Assembly (NCBI RefSeq): GCF_014926405.1 | Contig: NZ_JACXXJ020000003.1 | Coordinates: 727,001 to 791,000, forward strand | Reading direction: 5' to 3' | Length of the DNA: 64,000 nucleotides | From: Agrobacterium vitis | GTDB lineage: Bacteria; Pseudomonadota; Alphaproteobacteria; Rhizobiales; Rhizobiaceae | In this document: positions 34,519 through 43,450 of the stretch, in pieces | Position numbering within the stretch: the first letter of the stretch is position 1 | Layout: each line of letters starts with the position of its first letter | Translations under genes and position numbers: made by a program | The notes under the pieces: model-generated | Seen by the model: only the letters and a program-made list of their open reading frames with translations | Database searches by the model: none | Told to the model about the DNA's origin: nothing

Positions 34519-35931
34519 CTATCTCCGTGCAGCGCGGGTCAGCAGCTGATCGAGCAGGGTGAGCGCCAGATCGATTTCGCTGTTGCTAATCATCAGGTTG
34601 GGAGCCAGCGTGATGACGTTCTTGTGGTAACCGCCGACATCGAGCACAAGACCATAGGTCTTGCCATCGACAACCAGATCGCCCTTCATGCCTTCGTCGG
34701 ACATCCAGTCGAGCGTTGCCTTATCGGGGATAAACCCATCTTCCTTGCAGATTTCCATCCGCAGGGCGAGGCCGAGACCATCGACATCACCAACGATGGC
34801 ATGACGCTTTTCGAGAACCCTCAATCCATCGAGGAAGCGAGCGCCTTTTTCCATGACGCTGGCACCGAAATCACCCTCGCCGACCATTTTCATGGTTTCG
34901 AGCGCAACGGCTGTGCCCATCGGATTGCTGGCGAAAGTCGAATGGGTCGAACCGGGCGGGAAGATCGTCGGGTTGATCATTTCCTCGCGCGCCCAGATAC
35001 CGGACAGCGGATTGAGACCATTGGTAATGGCCTTGCCGAACACCAGAACATCAGGCGACACGCCGAAATGCTCGATGGACCACAGCTTGCCGGTGCGGTA
35101 GACGCCCATCTGGATTTCATCGACGACCAGCAGGATGCCGTGGTCATCAAGCACTTTCTTCAAACCGGTGAAGAAATTCATCGGCGGAATGACGTAGCCG
35201 CCGGTGCCCTGGATCGGCTCGACATAGAAAGCGGCATATTCGGACTTACCGGCTTTGGGGTCCCAGACACCGTTATATTCGCTTTCGAACAGGCGGGCGA
35301 ATTTCTGGACGCAGACCTCACCATATTCCTCCTTCGACATGCCTTTCGGGCCGCGGAAGTGATAGGGAAACTCGATGAACTGGGCGCGGTCGCTGAAATG
35401 GCCGTAGCGGCGGCGATAGCGATAGCTCGAGGTGATCGCGCTCGCGCCCAGCGTGCGGCCATGATAGCCGCCCTCAAAGGCGAACATCAGGCTTTTGCCA
35501 CCGGTGAAATTGCGCACCAGCTTCAGGGAATCCTCGACAGCCTGAGAGCCGCCGACATTGAAATGGACGCGGCCCTTATGGCCAAATTTCTGTTCCGCAT
35601 CGCGGGCAATCAGCGCGGCCAATTCGACTTTTTCGCGGTGCAGATATTGGGAGGCCACCTGCGGAAGCTGGTCAAGCTGCCGATGGGCCGCATTGTTCAG
35701 CCGTTCGTTGCGATAGCCGAAATTGACGGCTGAGTACCACATTTGCAGGTCGAGAAACGGCGTCTGGCTGGCGTCGTAGACGAAGGAGCCTTCGCAGCCT
35801 TCGAAGAATTTTGGCTTATCCGTATAGTGGACGGTATCACCGTGAGAGCAATAGAGGTTCTCGAGTTGTCTCAGCTCGTCTTCTGAAGGCGAGACGACAG
35901 GTGGTTCGGCAATCTTGAGCGTTGCACGCAT
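34519..35931 (-). CDS. Class III PLP-dependent aminotransferase
   Basis: A 470-residue fold-type I aminotransferase (acetylornithine/4-aminobutyrate/diaminobutyrate group). It shows the cofactor phosphate region HFNVGGSQAVEDSLKL, the YHGRTLGAS loop, and VVDEIQMGVYRTGKLW with the PLP-ring Asp. The Schiff-base lysine is in VLVFGKAITNGLNPLSG. Residues 1-30 form an extra N-terminal arm. It transfers an amino group to or from the end of a substrate chain. It is the second gene of the operon, 13 bases after the HAD gene. The natural substrate cannot be read from sequence. Confidence 0.92.
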   Translation of the reverse strand: MRATLKIAEPPVVSPSEDELRQLENLYCSHGDTVHYTDKPKFFEGCEGSFVYDASQTPFLDLQMWYSAVNFGYRNERLNNAAHRQLDQLPQVASQYLHREKVELAALIARDAEQKFGHKGRVHFNVGGSQAVEDSLKLVRNFTGGKSLMFAFEGGYHGRTLGASAITSSYRYRRRYGHFSDRAQFIEFPYHFRGPKGMSKEEYGEVCVQKFARLFESEYNGVWDPKAGKSEYAAFYVEPIQGTGGYVIPPMNFFTGLKKVLDDHGILLVVDEIQMGVYRTGKLWSIEHFGVSPDVLVFGKAITNGLNPLSGIWAREEMINPTIFPPGSTHSTFASNPMGTAVALETMKMVGEGDFGASVMEKGARFLDGLRVLEKRHAIVGDVDGLGLALRMEICKEDGFIPDKATLDWMSDEGMKGDLVVDGKTYGLVLDVGGYHKNVITLAPNLMISNSEIDLALTLLDQLLTRAARR

Positions 35932-35944
35932 AGTCTTGTTTTCC

Positions 35945-36649
35945 CTAAGCTATTTTTGATGCAGGAACAGTCGTCACAGCAGCACCAGCCCCAATCGCCA
36001 GGGACTTGGTTTTCAGGGTCTTGAGTGCGGCTGTGATATCGGTGAAATCGCGGTAGGCGATGAAGGGGATCCGGTTTTCCTGGCAATGGACCGCCAGCTT
36101 GGATTTGGCAAAGATCAGCTTGGCGGCATGGCTGGAAACGCAGAAATCAGAGCGGCCATCGCCAATGTAGATATGATCCGCATCGCCAGACCGGATGACA
36201 TTGCATTTACAGACACCCGATCCGGTTAGGCAGCCAGTGCGGGCAAAGGGGTGGTCGAGATCGAAGACCGTCGGGTTGCCGCAGGAGGGTTCCAGCATCC
36301 GGTTGGCGATCACCTCGATATCGGTGATGCCGTGATGGCTGAGAACGCGGCGAATGAAATAATCGACGCCATCGCTGACGATGGTCAGGTGGATATGGTT
36401 CTGGATGCAGAAGCGGCGGAATTCTGGAAAGCCTGCGTCGATTTCGACTTCGCCCAGAAACCGGTCGATCTCATGCCGATAGGCCTGAAGCAGACGGATC
36501 TGAGCCCGCATGCATTCAGCGGAATTGATCTCGCCAGCCTCCCATTGTTGTTCGATGTCGGTCCATTCAGGCAGGGCGAACCGCTCCAGGACGAGGTCAG
36601 TGACGTCCTGTTTCGATATCGTGCCGTCAAAATCGCAGAAAGCTTGCAT
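35945..36649 (-). CDS. HAD-IB phosphatase (MtnX/phosphoserine-phosphatase-like)
   Basis: A 234-residue phosphatase. Motif I FCDFDGTISKQDVTD carries the nucleophile and acid Asp pair, motif II is LTIVSDGVDYF, and motif III is YIGDGRSDF. The cap is the small helical C1 type seen in MtnX and SerB, and a C-terminal extension of about 30 residues is Ala-rich. It removes phosphate from a small metabolite; no methionine-salvage neighbours support a true MtnX role. It is the first gene of the eight-gene operon, and its ribosome-binding site lies inside a perfect hairpin (36653-36677). Confidence 0.9.
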   Translation of the reverse strand: MQAFCDFDGTISKQDVTDLVLERFALPEWTDIEQQWEAGEINSAECMRAQIRLLQAYRHEIDRFLGEVEIDAGFPEFRRFCIQNHIHLTIVSDGVDYFIRRVLSHHGITDIEVIANRMLEPSCGNPTVFDLDHPFARTGCLTGSGVCKCNVIRSGDADHIYIGDGRSDFCVSSHAAKLIFAKSKLAVHCQENRIPFIAYRDFTDITAALKTLKTKSLAIGAGAAVTTVPASKIA

Positions 36650-36652
36650 GGT

Positions 36653-36677
36653 GGTTCCTTCAATCTGTGAAGGAACC
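36653..36677 (-). promoter_or_regulatory. Hairpin that sequesters the ribosome-binding site of the eight-gene operon
   Basis: In the transcript GGTTCCTTC pairs perfectly with GAAGGAACC (9 bp, 7-base loop). The second arm contains the ribosome-binding site GAAGGA and ends 3 bases before the HAD ATG. The structure would block initiation unless melted or bound. Confidence 0.75.
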
Positions 36678-36826
36678 CTAGAACCCGGACCTGAAAGCTG
36701 GATTAGACGAAAATGAAGTGAAACTTAAATGTCGATTTTTTGCCAACCAGCCTTGGGGTGTCCTCGTTGACTTAAAAATTATACTTTATAATCATTTATT
36801 TGCATCCTATGACTGCAACCCGCCAA
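36678..36826. other. AT-rich leader and promoter region of the eight-gene operon
   Basis: The region is AT-rich around 36770-36800. On the minus strand TATAAT occurs at 36783-36778, a good -10 element without a clear -35; transcription from there would give a leader of about 120 bases ending in the hairpin. Confidence 0.4.
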
Positions 36827-38209
36827 TCAAGCCGCAGTGAGCGTCCCCGCTGGCACAAGCAGGTCTATGCGCAAGCCATAGCCCCAGTCCGGCACACCCA
36901 GTTCGATATCAACCGAAAGGCGGCCCGCAATTGCCGCAGCAATGGCAAGGCCAAGCCCGGTGCCCTCACGCTCTGTTGTTGGCAACCGGTAGAATTGCTG
37001 AAAAACCTTGTCGCGATGCTGAACGGGAATGCCCGGTCCGCTGTCATTGACTGAAACGCACCAGCAGTCCTCTTTGGACGTAATCACAACCTCGATTGCA
37101 CCGGCATCCGGCGAATATTTGATGGCATTATCAACGATATTGTCGATCATCATTCGCAACAAGCTGCTGTCGGTCGCCACCAGCGCCTCTTCATCTCCAG
37201 AAAGTTCAACCTGCAACCGCCGTTCGTTAAAGACCGGCCCGAAATCCGCCAACACCTTGGCAACCAGATCGAACAGGTTGGTCTGTTGCAGGTTCAAAGG
37301 CTGATGACTGACGCGGGCCAGATTGAGCATCTGCTCAATCAGATGCATCGCCCGCTCATTGCTGGCGGTCAGATCCTTCATCAGCGCCTGACGCTCTTCC
37401 TCCGAATCCGACCGCTCGATCAATTGCAGCAGCAGCTTTATGCCCGCCTGCGGCGTGCGCAATTGATGGGCGGCGAGATCGGCAAAGCGGCGCTCAAGCG
37501 TCAGGGATATGCGCAGCTTTTCCATGAACTGATTGAGCGAGCCGACCAGCGGAATGAGGTCGCGGGGCAGACCATCGGTGGAAATTGCCGAAAGATCGTC
37601 CGGCGTCCGTGACCTTATCTGGCGGACAAGCACCCGGATATGATTGAGGCCGTTATGAATGACGAACCACACAACAATGGCGATGGCCGGAACCAGGATC
37701 ATCAATGGAAAGGACAGATTGAGAATGATATTGGCGACCAACCCGTCGCGCAGCGCCATTTTCTCGGCCACTTCAATCGTGACTTCGGAATTGGGGATCG
37801 GCAGGGAATAGACCCGCCAGGCTTCATTGTTGATCTTGAAATTGGAAAAGCCGCGTTTGAATTCCGGGACGGATTCGGGAAAGGAATTGCTGCTGACCAT
37901 GACCAGGCGGCCATTCTTCCAGGCCCGGAAGGCGTGGGCATCGGCGTAATCATCCGCATCTTCGTTCAGGGACAGCTGGTCGTCCATGTTGAAATCCAGA
38001 TCGGGGATCTGGACAATCGGCTTGTCCGAATTCTTGGCCAGCGGATGATTGAGCAGGACCCAAAGCGTGTTGGCGTCGTTGATCAACTCCGCATCATAGA
38101 TATTTTCAATCTCGCGGTCGGCGCTTCGATACGCAAAGGCGCCGACAAGCGCGATTGTAATGATCAGCGTCGGCAGAATTCTCAGGAACAGTCTTTGACT
38201 GAGTGTCAC
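36827..38209 (-). CDS. Sensor histidine kinase (TctE/PmrB type)
   Basis: A 460-residue inner-membrane kinase. TM1 is near 9-27, followed by a periplasmic domain of about 130 residues, TM2 near 160-185 (NIILNLSFPLMILVPAIAIVVWFVI) and HAMP. The HisKA phospho-acceptor is in LAAHQLRTPQAGIKLLL, with ATPase boxes DNIVDNAIKYS, DSGPGIPVQHRDKVFQQFYR and GTGLGLAIAAAIA. The start is GTG 38209, three bases after the regulator stop. Together with the upstream OmpR-type regulator it forms an operon. TctE relatives sense tricarboxylates, but no tct transporter is here; the ligand is unknown. Confidence 0.93.
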   Translation of the reverse strand: MTLSQRLFLRILPTLIITIALVGAFAYRSADREIENIYDAELINDANTLWVLLNHPLAKNSDKPIVQIPDLDFNMDDQLSLNEDADDYADAHAFRAWKNGRLVMVSSNSFPESVPEFKRGFSNFKINNEAWRVYSLPIPNSEVTIEVAEKMALRDGLVANIILNLSFPLMILVPAIAIVVWFVIHNGLNHIRVLVRQIRSRTPDDLSAISTDGLPRDLIPLVGSLNQFMEKLRISLTLERRFADLAAHQLRTPQAGIKLLLQLIERSDSEEERQALMKDLTASNERAMHLIEQMLNLARVSHQPLNLQQTNLFDLVAKVLADFGPVFNERRLQVELSGDEEALVATDSSLLRMMIDNIVDNAIKYSPDAGAIEVVITSKEDCWCVSVNDSGPGIPVQHRDKVFQQFYRLPTTEREGTGLGLAIAAAIAGRLSVDIELGVPDWGYGLRIDLLVPAGTLTAA

Positions 38210-38212
38210 GTG

Positions 38213-38884
38213 TCACCGCTCGACCATATAGCCGACGCCTCTGATGGATTTGATGAAATCGGCGCCCAATTTTTTGCGCAGACTGTAGATCGTCACTTCT
38301 ATCGTATTGCTCTCCACCATGGCCGAAATATCGTAGAGGGCGTATTCGATATCGCTTTTGGTGACGTAGCGCCCAGCGCGCTCCATCAAAAGCTTGAGCA
38401 GATGAAACTCCTTGCCTGCCACATGCAGGGGCGTGCCGTTCTGGCGGGCGATCATCGCGGAAGGGTCAAGCTCGACATTGCCGCAACGGATCAAGGTCTC
38501 GGTGCGCCCTTCATATCGGCGGGCAAGCGCCCGCACACGCGCCAGAAGCTCGTCAAGATCGAAAGGCTTCACCAGGTAATCGTCGGCCCCTTCATCCAGC
38601 CCCTCGACCCGTGAGCGGATACTGTCAAGCGCCGTCAACAGCAGGACCGGAACCTTGTTACCGCTGGCGCGCAAGGCTCTAACAACCTCGAAACCACTGG
38701 CTTTCGGCAGGTTCACATCCAGAATAACAACAGCATAGTCATTATCCCGAATGGCAAGCAGCCCGGATTCGCCATCCCGCATCAGATCCACGCCATAGGC
38801 ATGTTTCTCAAAGGCCTTCTTCAGGGAAGAGCCCAGAATGACATCATCTTCGACAACCAGAATCCGCAATGCCGATACTCTCAC
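38213..38884 (-). CDS. OmpR-family response regulator (TctD/PmrA type)
   Basis: About 223 residues. The receiver starts LRILVVEDDVILG, with target Asp in YAVVILDVNLP and Lys in YLVKPFD. The winged-helix DNA-binding domain ends ADFIKSIRGVGYMVER. No ATG start exists. GTG 38884, preceded by AGG at 9 bases, is preferred; TTG 38869 directly before RILVVEDD is possible, and a TTG at 38932 gives an unlikely extension. The kinase gene follows at 3 bp. Targets may include the adjacent operons, but no binding-site pair is recognised. Confidence 0.92.
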   Translation of the reverse strand: MRVSALRILVVEDDVILGSSLKKAFEKHAYGVDLMRDGESGLLAIRDNDYAVVILDVNLPKASGFEVVRALRASGNKVPVLLLTALDSIRSRVEGLDEGADDYLVKPFDLDELLARVRALARRYEGRTETLIRCGNVELDPSAMIARQNGTPLHVAGKEFHLLKLLMERAGRYVTKSDIEYALYDISAMVESNTIEVTIYSLRKKLGADFIKSIRGVGYMVER

Positions 38885-39025
38885 ATATGCTTTGCCTAGC
38901 ACAGAAACGTCCAAACGTCCGCGCCAGGCCAATCACGCATTCTACTGCACAGTTTGCGCTGCAAATCGAGTCACATTTGCGCAAGGACCTGGATCAACGC
39001 AGGGGCATCGCCTTTCGTGAGCCTT

Positions 39026-40057
39026 TCAGCGAACGCCCGCCAGATCCAGTTCCGCGGCACGATGACAACGCACGGCATTGTCGCTGCCATCTAGCGCTTC
39101 CAGTTGCGGCTCCACCTGACGGCAGATATCGGTCGCATAGGGACAGCGGGGGTGAAAAACGCAGCCGGAGGGCGGCTTGGCGGCATTGGGGATTTCGCCC
39201 TTAAGGATGATGCGTTTCTTGGCGGCGTTGGCGCGGGGATCCGGCTGCGGCACAGATGACAGCAAGGCCTCGGTATAGGGATGGCGCGGCGTGTCGAACA
39301 GACTTGCCGTATCGGCAATTTCCACTAGCCTGCCGAGATACATCACCCCGACCCGGTTGGCGATATGCTCGACCATTGACAGATCGTGGGTGATGAACAG
39401 ATAAGTCAGGCCGAACTGTTCCTGCAAATCCTGCATCAGGTTGACGACTTGGGCCGCGACCGAGACATCCAGCGCCGACACGGCTTCGTCGGCGGCGATG
39501 AAACTGGGATTGACGGCAAGCGCCCGGGCGATGCCAATGCGCTGGCGCTGACCGCCAGAAAAGGCATGCGGATAACGGCTCATGAATTCAGGACGAAGAC
39601 CAACGAGCTTCAGCAGCTCCGCCACCCGGTCCTCGATTTCCGATTTCGCCACCTTCTTGTTGATAAGCGGCTCACCGATAATCTCCAACAGCCGCAGGCG
39701 CGGATTGAGCGATGAATACGGGTCCTGAAAGATCATCTGGACCTCGTCACGCAATTCGCGCATCTCGGCATTGCCCGCCTTGGCGATGTCGATCAATGAT
39801 CCATTGCGGCGACGGAATGTCACCCGGCCCTCGGTGGCCGGAAAAGCCCGCAGCAGCAGCCGGGCGACGGTGGATTTGCCCGAACCGCTTTCGCCAACCA
39901 GTCCCAGGGTCTCGCCTTTGCGCAATTGAAAACTGACATTCTCCACCGCACGCACCGCACCGGTCTGGCGTCCGAGAAAGCCGGAATGAATCGGAAAATG
40001 TTTCTTCAGATCGGCAACATCCATCAGGAGGTCAGGCGCCATGGATAGCTCCGTCAT
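39026..40057 (-). CDS. Opp/Dpp-type ABC importer ATPase (OppF/DppF-like)
   Basis: A 343-residue ATPase. It has Walker [10 protein letters not shown], signature FSGGQRQRIGIARAL and Walker B FIAADEAVSALD. The C-terminal peptide-importer domain has four-Cys Fe-S-type spacing (CVFHPRCPYATDIC). The ATG at 40057 overlaps the previous ATPase stop (ATGA); longer in-frame starts lie in that gene. It is the last gene of a five-gene operon running from the binding protein at 45352. Sugars rather than peptides are likely cargo, judging by the divergent glycosidase and ROK genes. Confidence 0.93.
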   Translation of the reverse strand: MTELSMAPDLLMDVADLKKHFPIHSGFLGRQTGAVRAVENVSFQLRKGETLGLVGESGSGKSTVARLLLRAFPATEGRVTFRRRNGSLIDIAKAGNAEMRELRDEVQMIFQDPYSSLNPRLRLLEIIGEPLINKKVAKSEIEDRVAELLKLVGLRPEFMSRYPHAFSGGQRQRIGIARALAVNPSFIAADEAVSALDVSVAAQVVNLMQDLQEQFGLTYLFITHDLSMVEHIANRVGVMYLGRLVEIADTASLFDTPRHPYTEALLSSVPQPDPRANAAKKRIILKGEIPNAAKPPSGCVFHPRCPYATDICRQVEPQLEALDGSDNAVRCHRAAELDLAGVR

Positions 40058-41100
40058 AACGCGGCACTCCCTGCTTGCATCGCTTCCGCGACGACATGAC
40101 AACGAGCCATGCGCTCGTCGTCGATCCGGGTGACGGCTGGATAGATCCGTCGACAGTCGCCGTCTCTGGCAAGCCCGCATCTGGGGTGAAACACGCAGCC
40201 ATCAGGCAGGTTGAAGGGATCGGGAATCATGCCAGGAATGGTGTTCAACCGGTGCTGTTTCGCGGCCCCAAGCCTTGGGATAGAATTGAGCAATGCCCGC
40301 GTATAGGGATGTTTCGGATCGTAGAAAATATCCTCGGTCCGGCCGGTTTCCACGACATTGCCGAGATACATCACCGAAACCCGGTCTGCGATATCGGCGA
40401 CCACGCCGAAATTATGGGTGATGAAGATGATCGACATGCCAAGCTCGGCCCTCAATTCCTTGAGCAAATCAAGGATCTGCGCCTCGGTGGTCACGTCCAG
40501 AGCTGTCGTCGGCTCGTCGGCAATCAGCACCTGCGGCCGGCAGGCGAGTGCGATGGCGATCATGGCGCGCTGGCGCATGCCACCGGAAAGCTGGTGCGGA
40601 TAGCTGCGCATCATCTCATCGATGCGCGGCAGCCGGACCATATCGAGCACTTCTCGTGCCCGTTTTTCAGCATCCGCCTTGCTGCCTTGGCTGTGCAGCA
40701 GGATCGGCGTCATCACCTGATGGCCAATGGTGTGAACCGGCGACAATGCCGTCATCGGCTCCTGAAAGATCATGCCGATCCGGCCACCGCGCAGGGCACG
40801 CATGTCGCGGCCATTGCGATCCAGCCGGGCGATGTCGGTCGTCTTGCCGGCAACGCCGTTGAACAGAATCTGGCCATCGGAGATCTTGCCGACCTTGGGC
40901 AGCAATTGCATGATTGCCCGCACCGTGATCGATTTTCCGGAGCCGCTTTCCCCGACGATGCCAAGCACTTCGCCCGGCATGAGTTTCAGGCTGACGCCAT
41001 CCACTGCCCTGACCACGCCTTCTCGGACCTGAAAGTGAACCTTGAGATTCTCGATCTCGATAACAGGCTTTTCGTTCTCTGCGGTCATCACGTCACTCAT
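40054..41100 (-). CDS. Opp/Dpp-type ABC importer ATPase (OppD/DppD-like)
   Basis: A 348-residue ATPase. It has Walker [14 protein letters not shown] (Ser-Ile in place of the usual Ser-Thr, common in OppD), signature [15 protein letters not shown] and Walker [13 protein letters not shown]. The C-terminal oligopeptide-importer domain ([15 protein letters not shown]) is present. It overlaps both neighbours by ATGA. With the OppF-like protein it forms the heterodimeric motor of the importer. Confidence 0.94.
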   Translation of the reverse strand: MSDVMTAENEKPVIEIENLKVHFQVREGVVRAVDGVSLKLMPGEVLGIVGESGSGKSITVRAIMQLLPKVGKISDGQILFNGVAGKTTDIARLDRNGRDMRALRGGRIGMIFQEPMTALSPVHTIGHQVMTPILLHSQGSKADAEKRAREVLDMVRLPRIDEMMRSYPHQLSGGMRQRAMIAIALACRPQVLIADEPTTALDVTTEAQILDLLKELRAELGMSIIFITHNFGVVADIADRVSVMYLGNVVETGRTEDIFYDPKHPYTRALLNSIPRLGAAKQHRLNTIPGMIPDPFNLPDGCVFHPRCGLARDGDCRRIYPAVTRIDDERMARCHVVAEAMQAGSAAL

Positions 41101-42236
41101 TTGCTGTAGGGATCGGCTGCATCGCGCAGGCCGTCACCGAGAAAATTGAAGGCAAGGACGACAATGACGATGGCCGCCCCCGGTGCCAGCAACCAGGGTG
41201 CCTGCGAGATTGTCCGCAGGTTTTGAGCCTCTTGCAGCAACACACCCCAGCTCACCACCGGCGGACGCAGGCCAAGGCCGAGAAAGCTCAATGCTGTCTC
41301 CCCAAGGATCATGTCCGGCACGGAAAGGGTCAGCGCCGCGATGATGTAGCTGGTCATCGAAGGCAGCATGTGCCGGGTGATGATCTTCGCTTCAGATGTC
41401 CCGCAAAACCGGGCGGCCAGCACGAAATCCTCGTTTTTCACCGACAGGAACCGGCCCCGTACGGTGCGGGCCACATAGGTCCAGCCGATCAGCGACAACA
41501 GCAGTGTCACGAGAAAATAGACAAACAGCGGGTCCCAGGTGATCGGCAGAGCTGCGGCAAGGCCCATCCACAGCGGGATGGTTGGAATACAGCGCAGGAA
41601 CTCCATGCCGCGCTGGACGATATTATCGGTGATCCCGCCGAAATAGCCGGAAATCGACCCCAATGTCAGCCCGAGAACGAAGCTGACGGCAACCCCGATC
41701 AACCCGACCGAGAGCGAGATGCGTCCGCCATAGATCAGCCGCGACAGCACATCGCGTCCCAGCGTATCGGTGCCGAGCAGGTTGATCTTGTCCTGCCCCG
41801 CAGCACCAAACAGACGAAGATTCCCCTCGATCAAGCCCCAGAACCGATAGGTCTGTCCCCGGACGAAAAATCGGATCGGCACGATCTTCGACGTATCCGG
41901 CTTGTACATCGGCCTCAAGGTTACGGGATCGCGGGTGCGGGTCGTCGCATAGACGAAGGGGCCGTGGAAATTTCCTTCCTCGTCAAACAAATGCAGTGCC
42001 TGGGGCGGCAGCAATGTCGTGCGGGCATTGCCCTGGAAGGCATCATAGGGCGCCGTGAATTCGGCTAGTCCGGTGACCAGATAGGCCAGGATGAGGATAA
42101 TCCCCGAAACCATCGCCACCTTGTGGCGCTTGAACCGCCACCACATCAATTGCCGGGGGCTGGCTTGATATAATTTTTCCGCGCGCCCCGCCTCGGGCCG
42201 GGCCTCGTCCATGTCGTTGAGCGTTACATCGGTCAT
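41097..42236 (-). CDS. Opp/Dpp-type ABC importer permease (DppC-like)
   Basis: A 379-residue inner-membrane permease. An N-terminal cytoplasmic tail and TM1 (MVSGIILILAYLVTGLAEF) are followed by an unusually long periplasmic insert of about 100 residues before the core (LGTDTLGRDVLSRLIYGGRISL, the DppC hallmark). Five further TM helices and the EAA-like loop AARFCGTSEAKIITRHMLP complete it. The long insert is typical of the subgroup that works with large family-5 binding proteins. The start lies 9 bases after the DppB-like stop. Confidence 0.93.
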   Translation of the reverse strand: MTDVTLNDMDEARPEAGRAEKLYQASPRQLMWWRFKRHKVAMVSGIILILAYLVTGLAEFTAPYDAFQGNARTTLLPPQALHLFDEEGNFHGPFVYATTRTRDPVTLRPMYKPDTSKIVPIRFFVRGQTYRFWGLIEGNLRLFGAAGQDKINLLGTDTLGRDVLSRLIYGGRISLSVGLIGVAVSFVLGLTLGSISGYFGGITDNIVQRGMEFLRCIPTIPLWMGLAAALPITWDPLFVYFLVTLLLSLIGWTYVARTVRGRFLSVKNEDFVLAARFCGTSEAKIITRHMLPSMTSYIIAALTLSVPDMILGETALSFLGLGLRPPVVSWGVLLQEAQNLRTISQAPWLLAPGAAIVIVVLAFNFLGDGLRDAADPYSK

Positions 42237-42245
42237 GGTCTGCTC

Positions 42246-43232
42246 CTATCGGTAGCGGATGCGCGGATCGGAGATCGCAAGCAGGATATCGGACACGATG
42301 GTGCCGAGGATCGTGAAGACGCCGAGAATGAGGATGAAGCTTCCCGACAGATACATGTCCTGGCTTTGCAGCGCGCGCAGCAGCAGAGGTCCGGTGGTCG
42401 GCAGGTTCAAGACCACGGATGTGATGACATCGCCGGAAATCAGCGCTGGCAGAGCCCAGCCAATGGTGGAAATGAACGGGTTGAGCGCCACCCGCACCGG
42501 ATAGCGCCAGATGACGCTCCATTCCGTCAGGCCTTGCGCCATCGCGGTCTCGACATAGGGCTTGTTCAGCTCGTCCAGCATATTGGCGCGCACGATGCGG
42601 ATCAGGCCAGCCGCACCGCTGGTCGAAAGCACCAGCAGCGGTATCCATAGATGGCCGAGCATGTCGATGACCTTGGCGATGCTCCAAGGCGCATCCTGCA
42701 TCTGCGGCGAAAACAACCCGCCAACATTCATGCCCATCCAGGAATAGGCCAGCCACATCAGGATCAGGGCCGAGAGGAATTCCGGGAAACCTCGGCCGAG
42801 AAAGCCGAACACGGTGAAGAAATAGTCGAGGAACGAATATTGGCGCGCGGCTGCATAGACCCCAATCGGGATGGCGATCACCCAGGTCAGCAACAGCGAT
42901 GAAAAGGAGATTGCCAGCGTCAAGGCCAACCGGCCCCAGATCAGGTTGGAGACCGGCTGATTGTAGGTCAAGGAGGTGCCGAAATCACCATGCAGAACGA
43001 TATTGCCGATCCACTGCGAATATTGCTCATACATCGGACGATCCAGGCCAAGCTGATGGCGCAACCGTTCCTCGGTCCCCTCAGGCGGAGTGTCGCCATT
43101 CGCCCGCATTTCCGCGACAAGGGCTGTGGCATAATCGCCCGGCGGCAGCTGGATGACCGTGAAGGCAGCGATGGACACCAGAAACAGCATGGGAATGGCC
43201 CAGGCAAACCGGTTCAAGATATAGGATGTCAT
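42246..43232 (-). CDS. Opp/Dpp-type ABC importer permease (DppB-like)
   Basis: A 328-residue permease starting MTSYILNRFAWAIPMLFLVS, a standard DppB N-terminus. It contains the family loop LGLDRPMYEQYSQWIGNIVLHGDFGTSL and the ATPase-contact segment ETAMAQGLTEWSVIWRYPVR. The ATG at 43232 is preceded by GGGAGA; longer in-frame starts run into the hairpin region upstream. It is the second gene of the operon, 218 bp after the binding-protein gene, with two hairpins in the gap. Confidence 0.94.
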   Translation of the reverse strand: MTSYILNRFAWAIPMLFLVSIAAFTVIQLPPGDYATALVAEMRANGDTPPEGTEERLRHQLGLDRPMYEQYSQWIGNIVLHGDFGTSLTYNQPVSNLIWGRLALTLAISFSSLLLTWVIAIPIGVYAAARQYSFLDYFFTVFGFLGRGFPEFLSALILMWLAYSWMGMNVGGLFSPQMQDAPWSIAKVIDMLGHLWIPLLVLSTSGAAGLIRIVRANMLDELNKPYVETAMAQGLTEWSVIWRYPVRVALNPFISTIGWALPALISGDVITSVVLNLPTTGPLLLRALQSQDMYLSGSFILILGVFTILGTIVSDILLAISDPRIRYR

Positions 43233-43254
43233 CACTTTCTCCCGACCATTCCGA

Positions 43255-43281
43255 CGAAGCGTCATTGAAAATGACGCTTCG
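43255..43281 (-). other. Perfect 12-bp hairpin ahead of the permease gene
   Basis: CGAAGCGTCATT / AATGACGCTTCG pair perfectly around a 3-base loop, 23 bases before the permease ATG. It has no T-run. A 5' stabiliser or processing site that sets the binding-protein to permease ratio is likely. Confidence 0.7.
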
Positions 43282-43415
43282 TATTCCTTCTGCCGACATC
43301 TCAAACCGCTGATGAATTTGAAATATTTGCAACCCTTGCGCGCGATGATGCACGACCATCGTCACGCCCTGATATTGCATTGTTCGGTCGCGTCTTCGCC
43401 CACCCGGAAATTTGC

Positions 43416-43442
43416 GGCGGCCTGCAAAGACGCAAGGCCGCC
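43416..43442 (-). other. Hairpin directly after the binding-protein gene
   Basis: GGCGGCCT / AGGCCGCC (8 bp, 11-base loop) begins 8 bases beyond the stop and lacks a T-run. Such structures protect the 3' end of binding-protein mRNA and cause partial termination. Confidence 0.65.
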
Positions 43443-43450
43443 GTTAACAA

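Noticed and set aside
34624..35733. Long plus-strand ORF (369 codons) antisense to the aminotransferase
   Set aside because: It mirrors the codon structure of a strongly recognisable PLP enzyme and has no family features. Similar antisense ORFs at 53086-54171 and 49069-50076 were rejected for the same reason.
36767..36792. TTGACT and TATAAT on the plus strand
   Set aside because: The spacer is only 14 bases and no plus-strand gene lies downstream.
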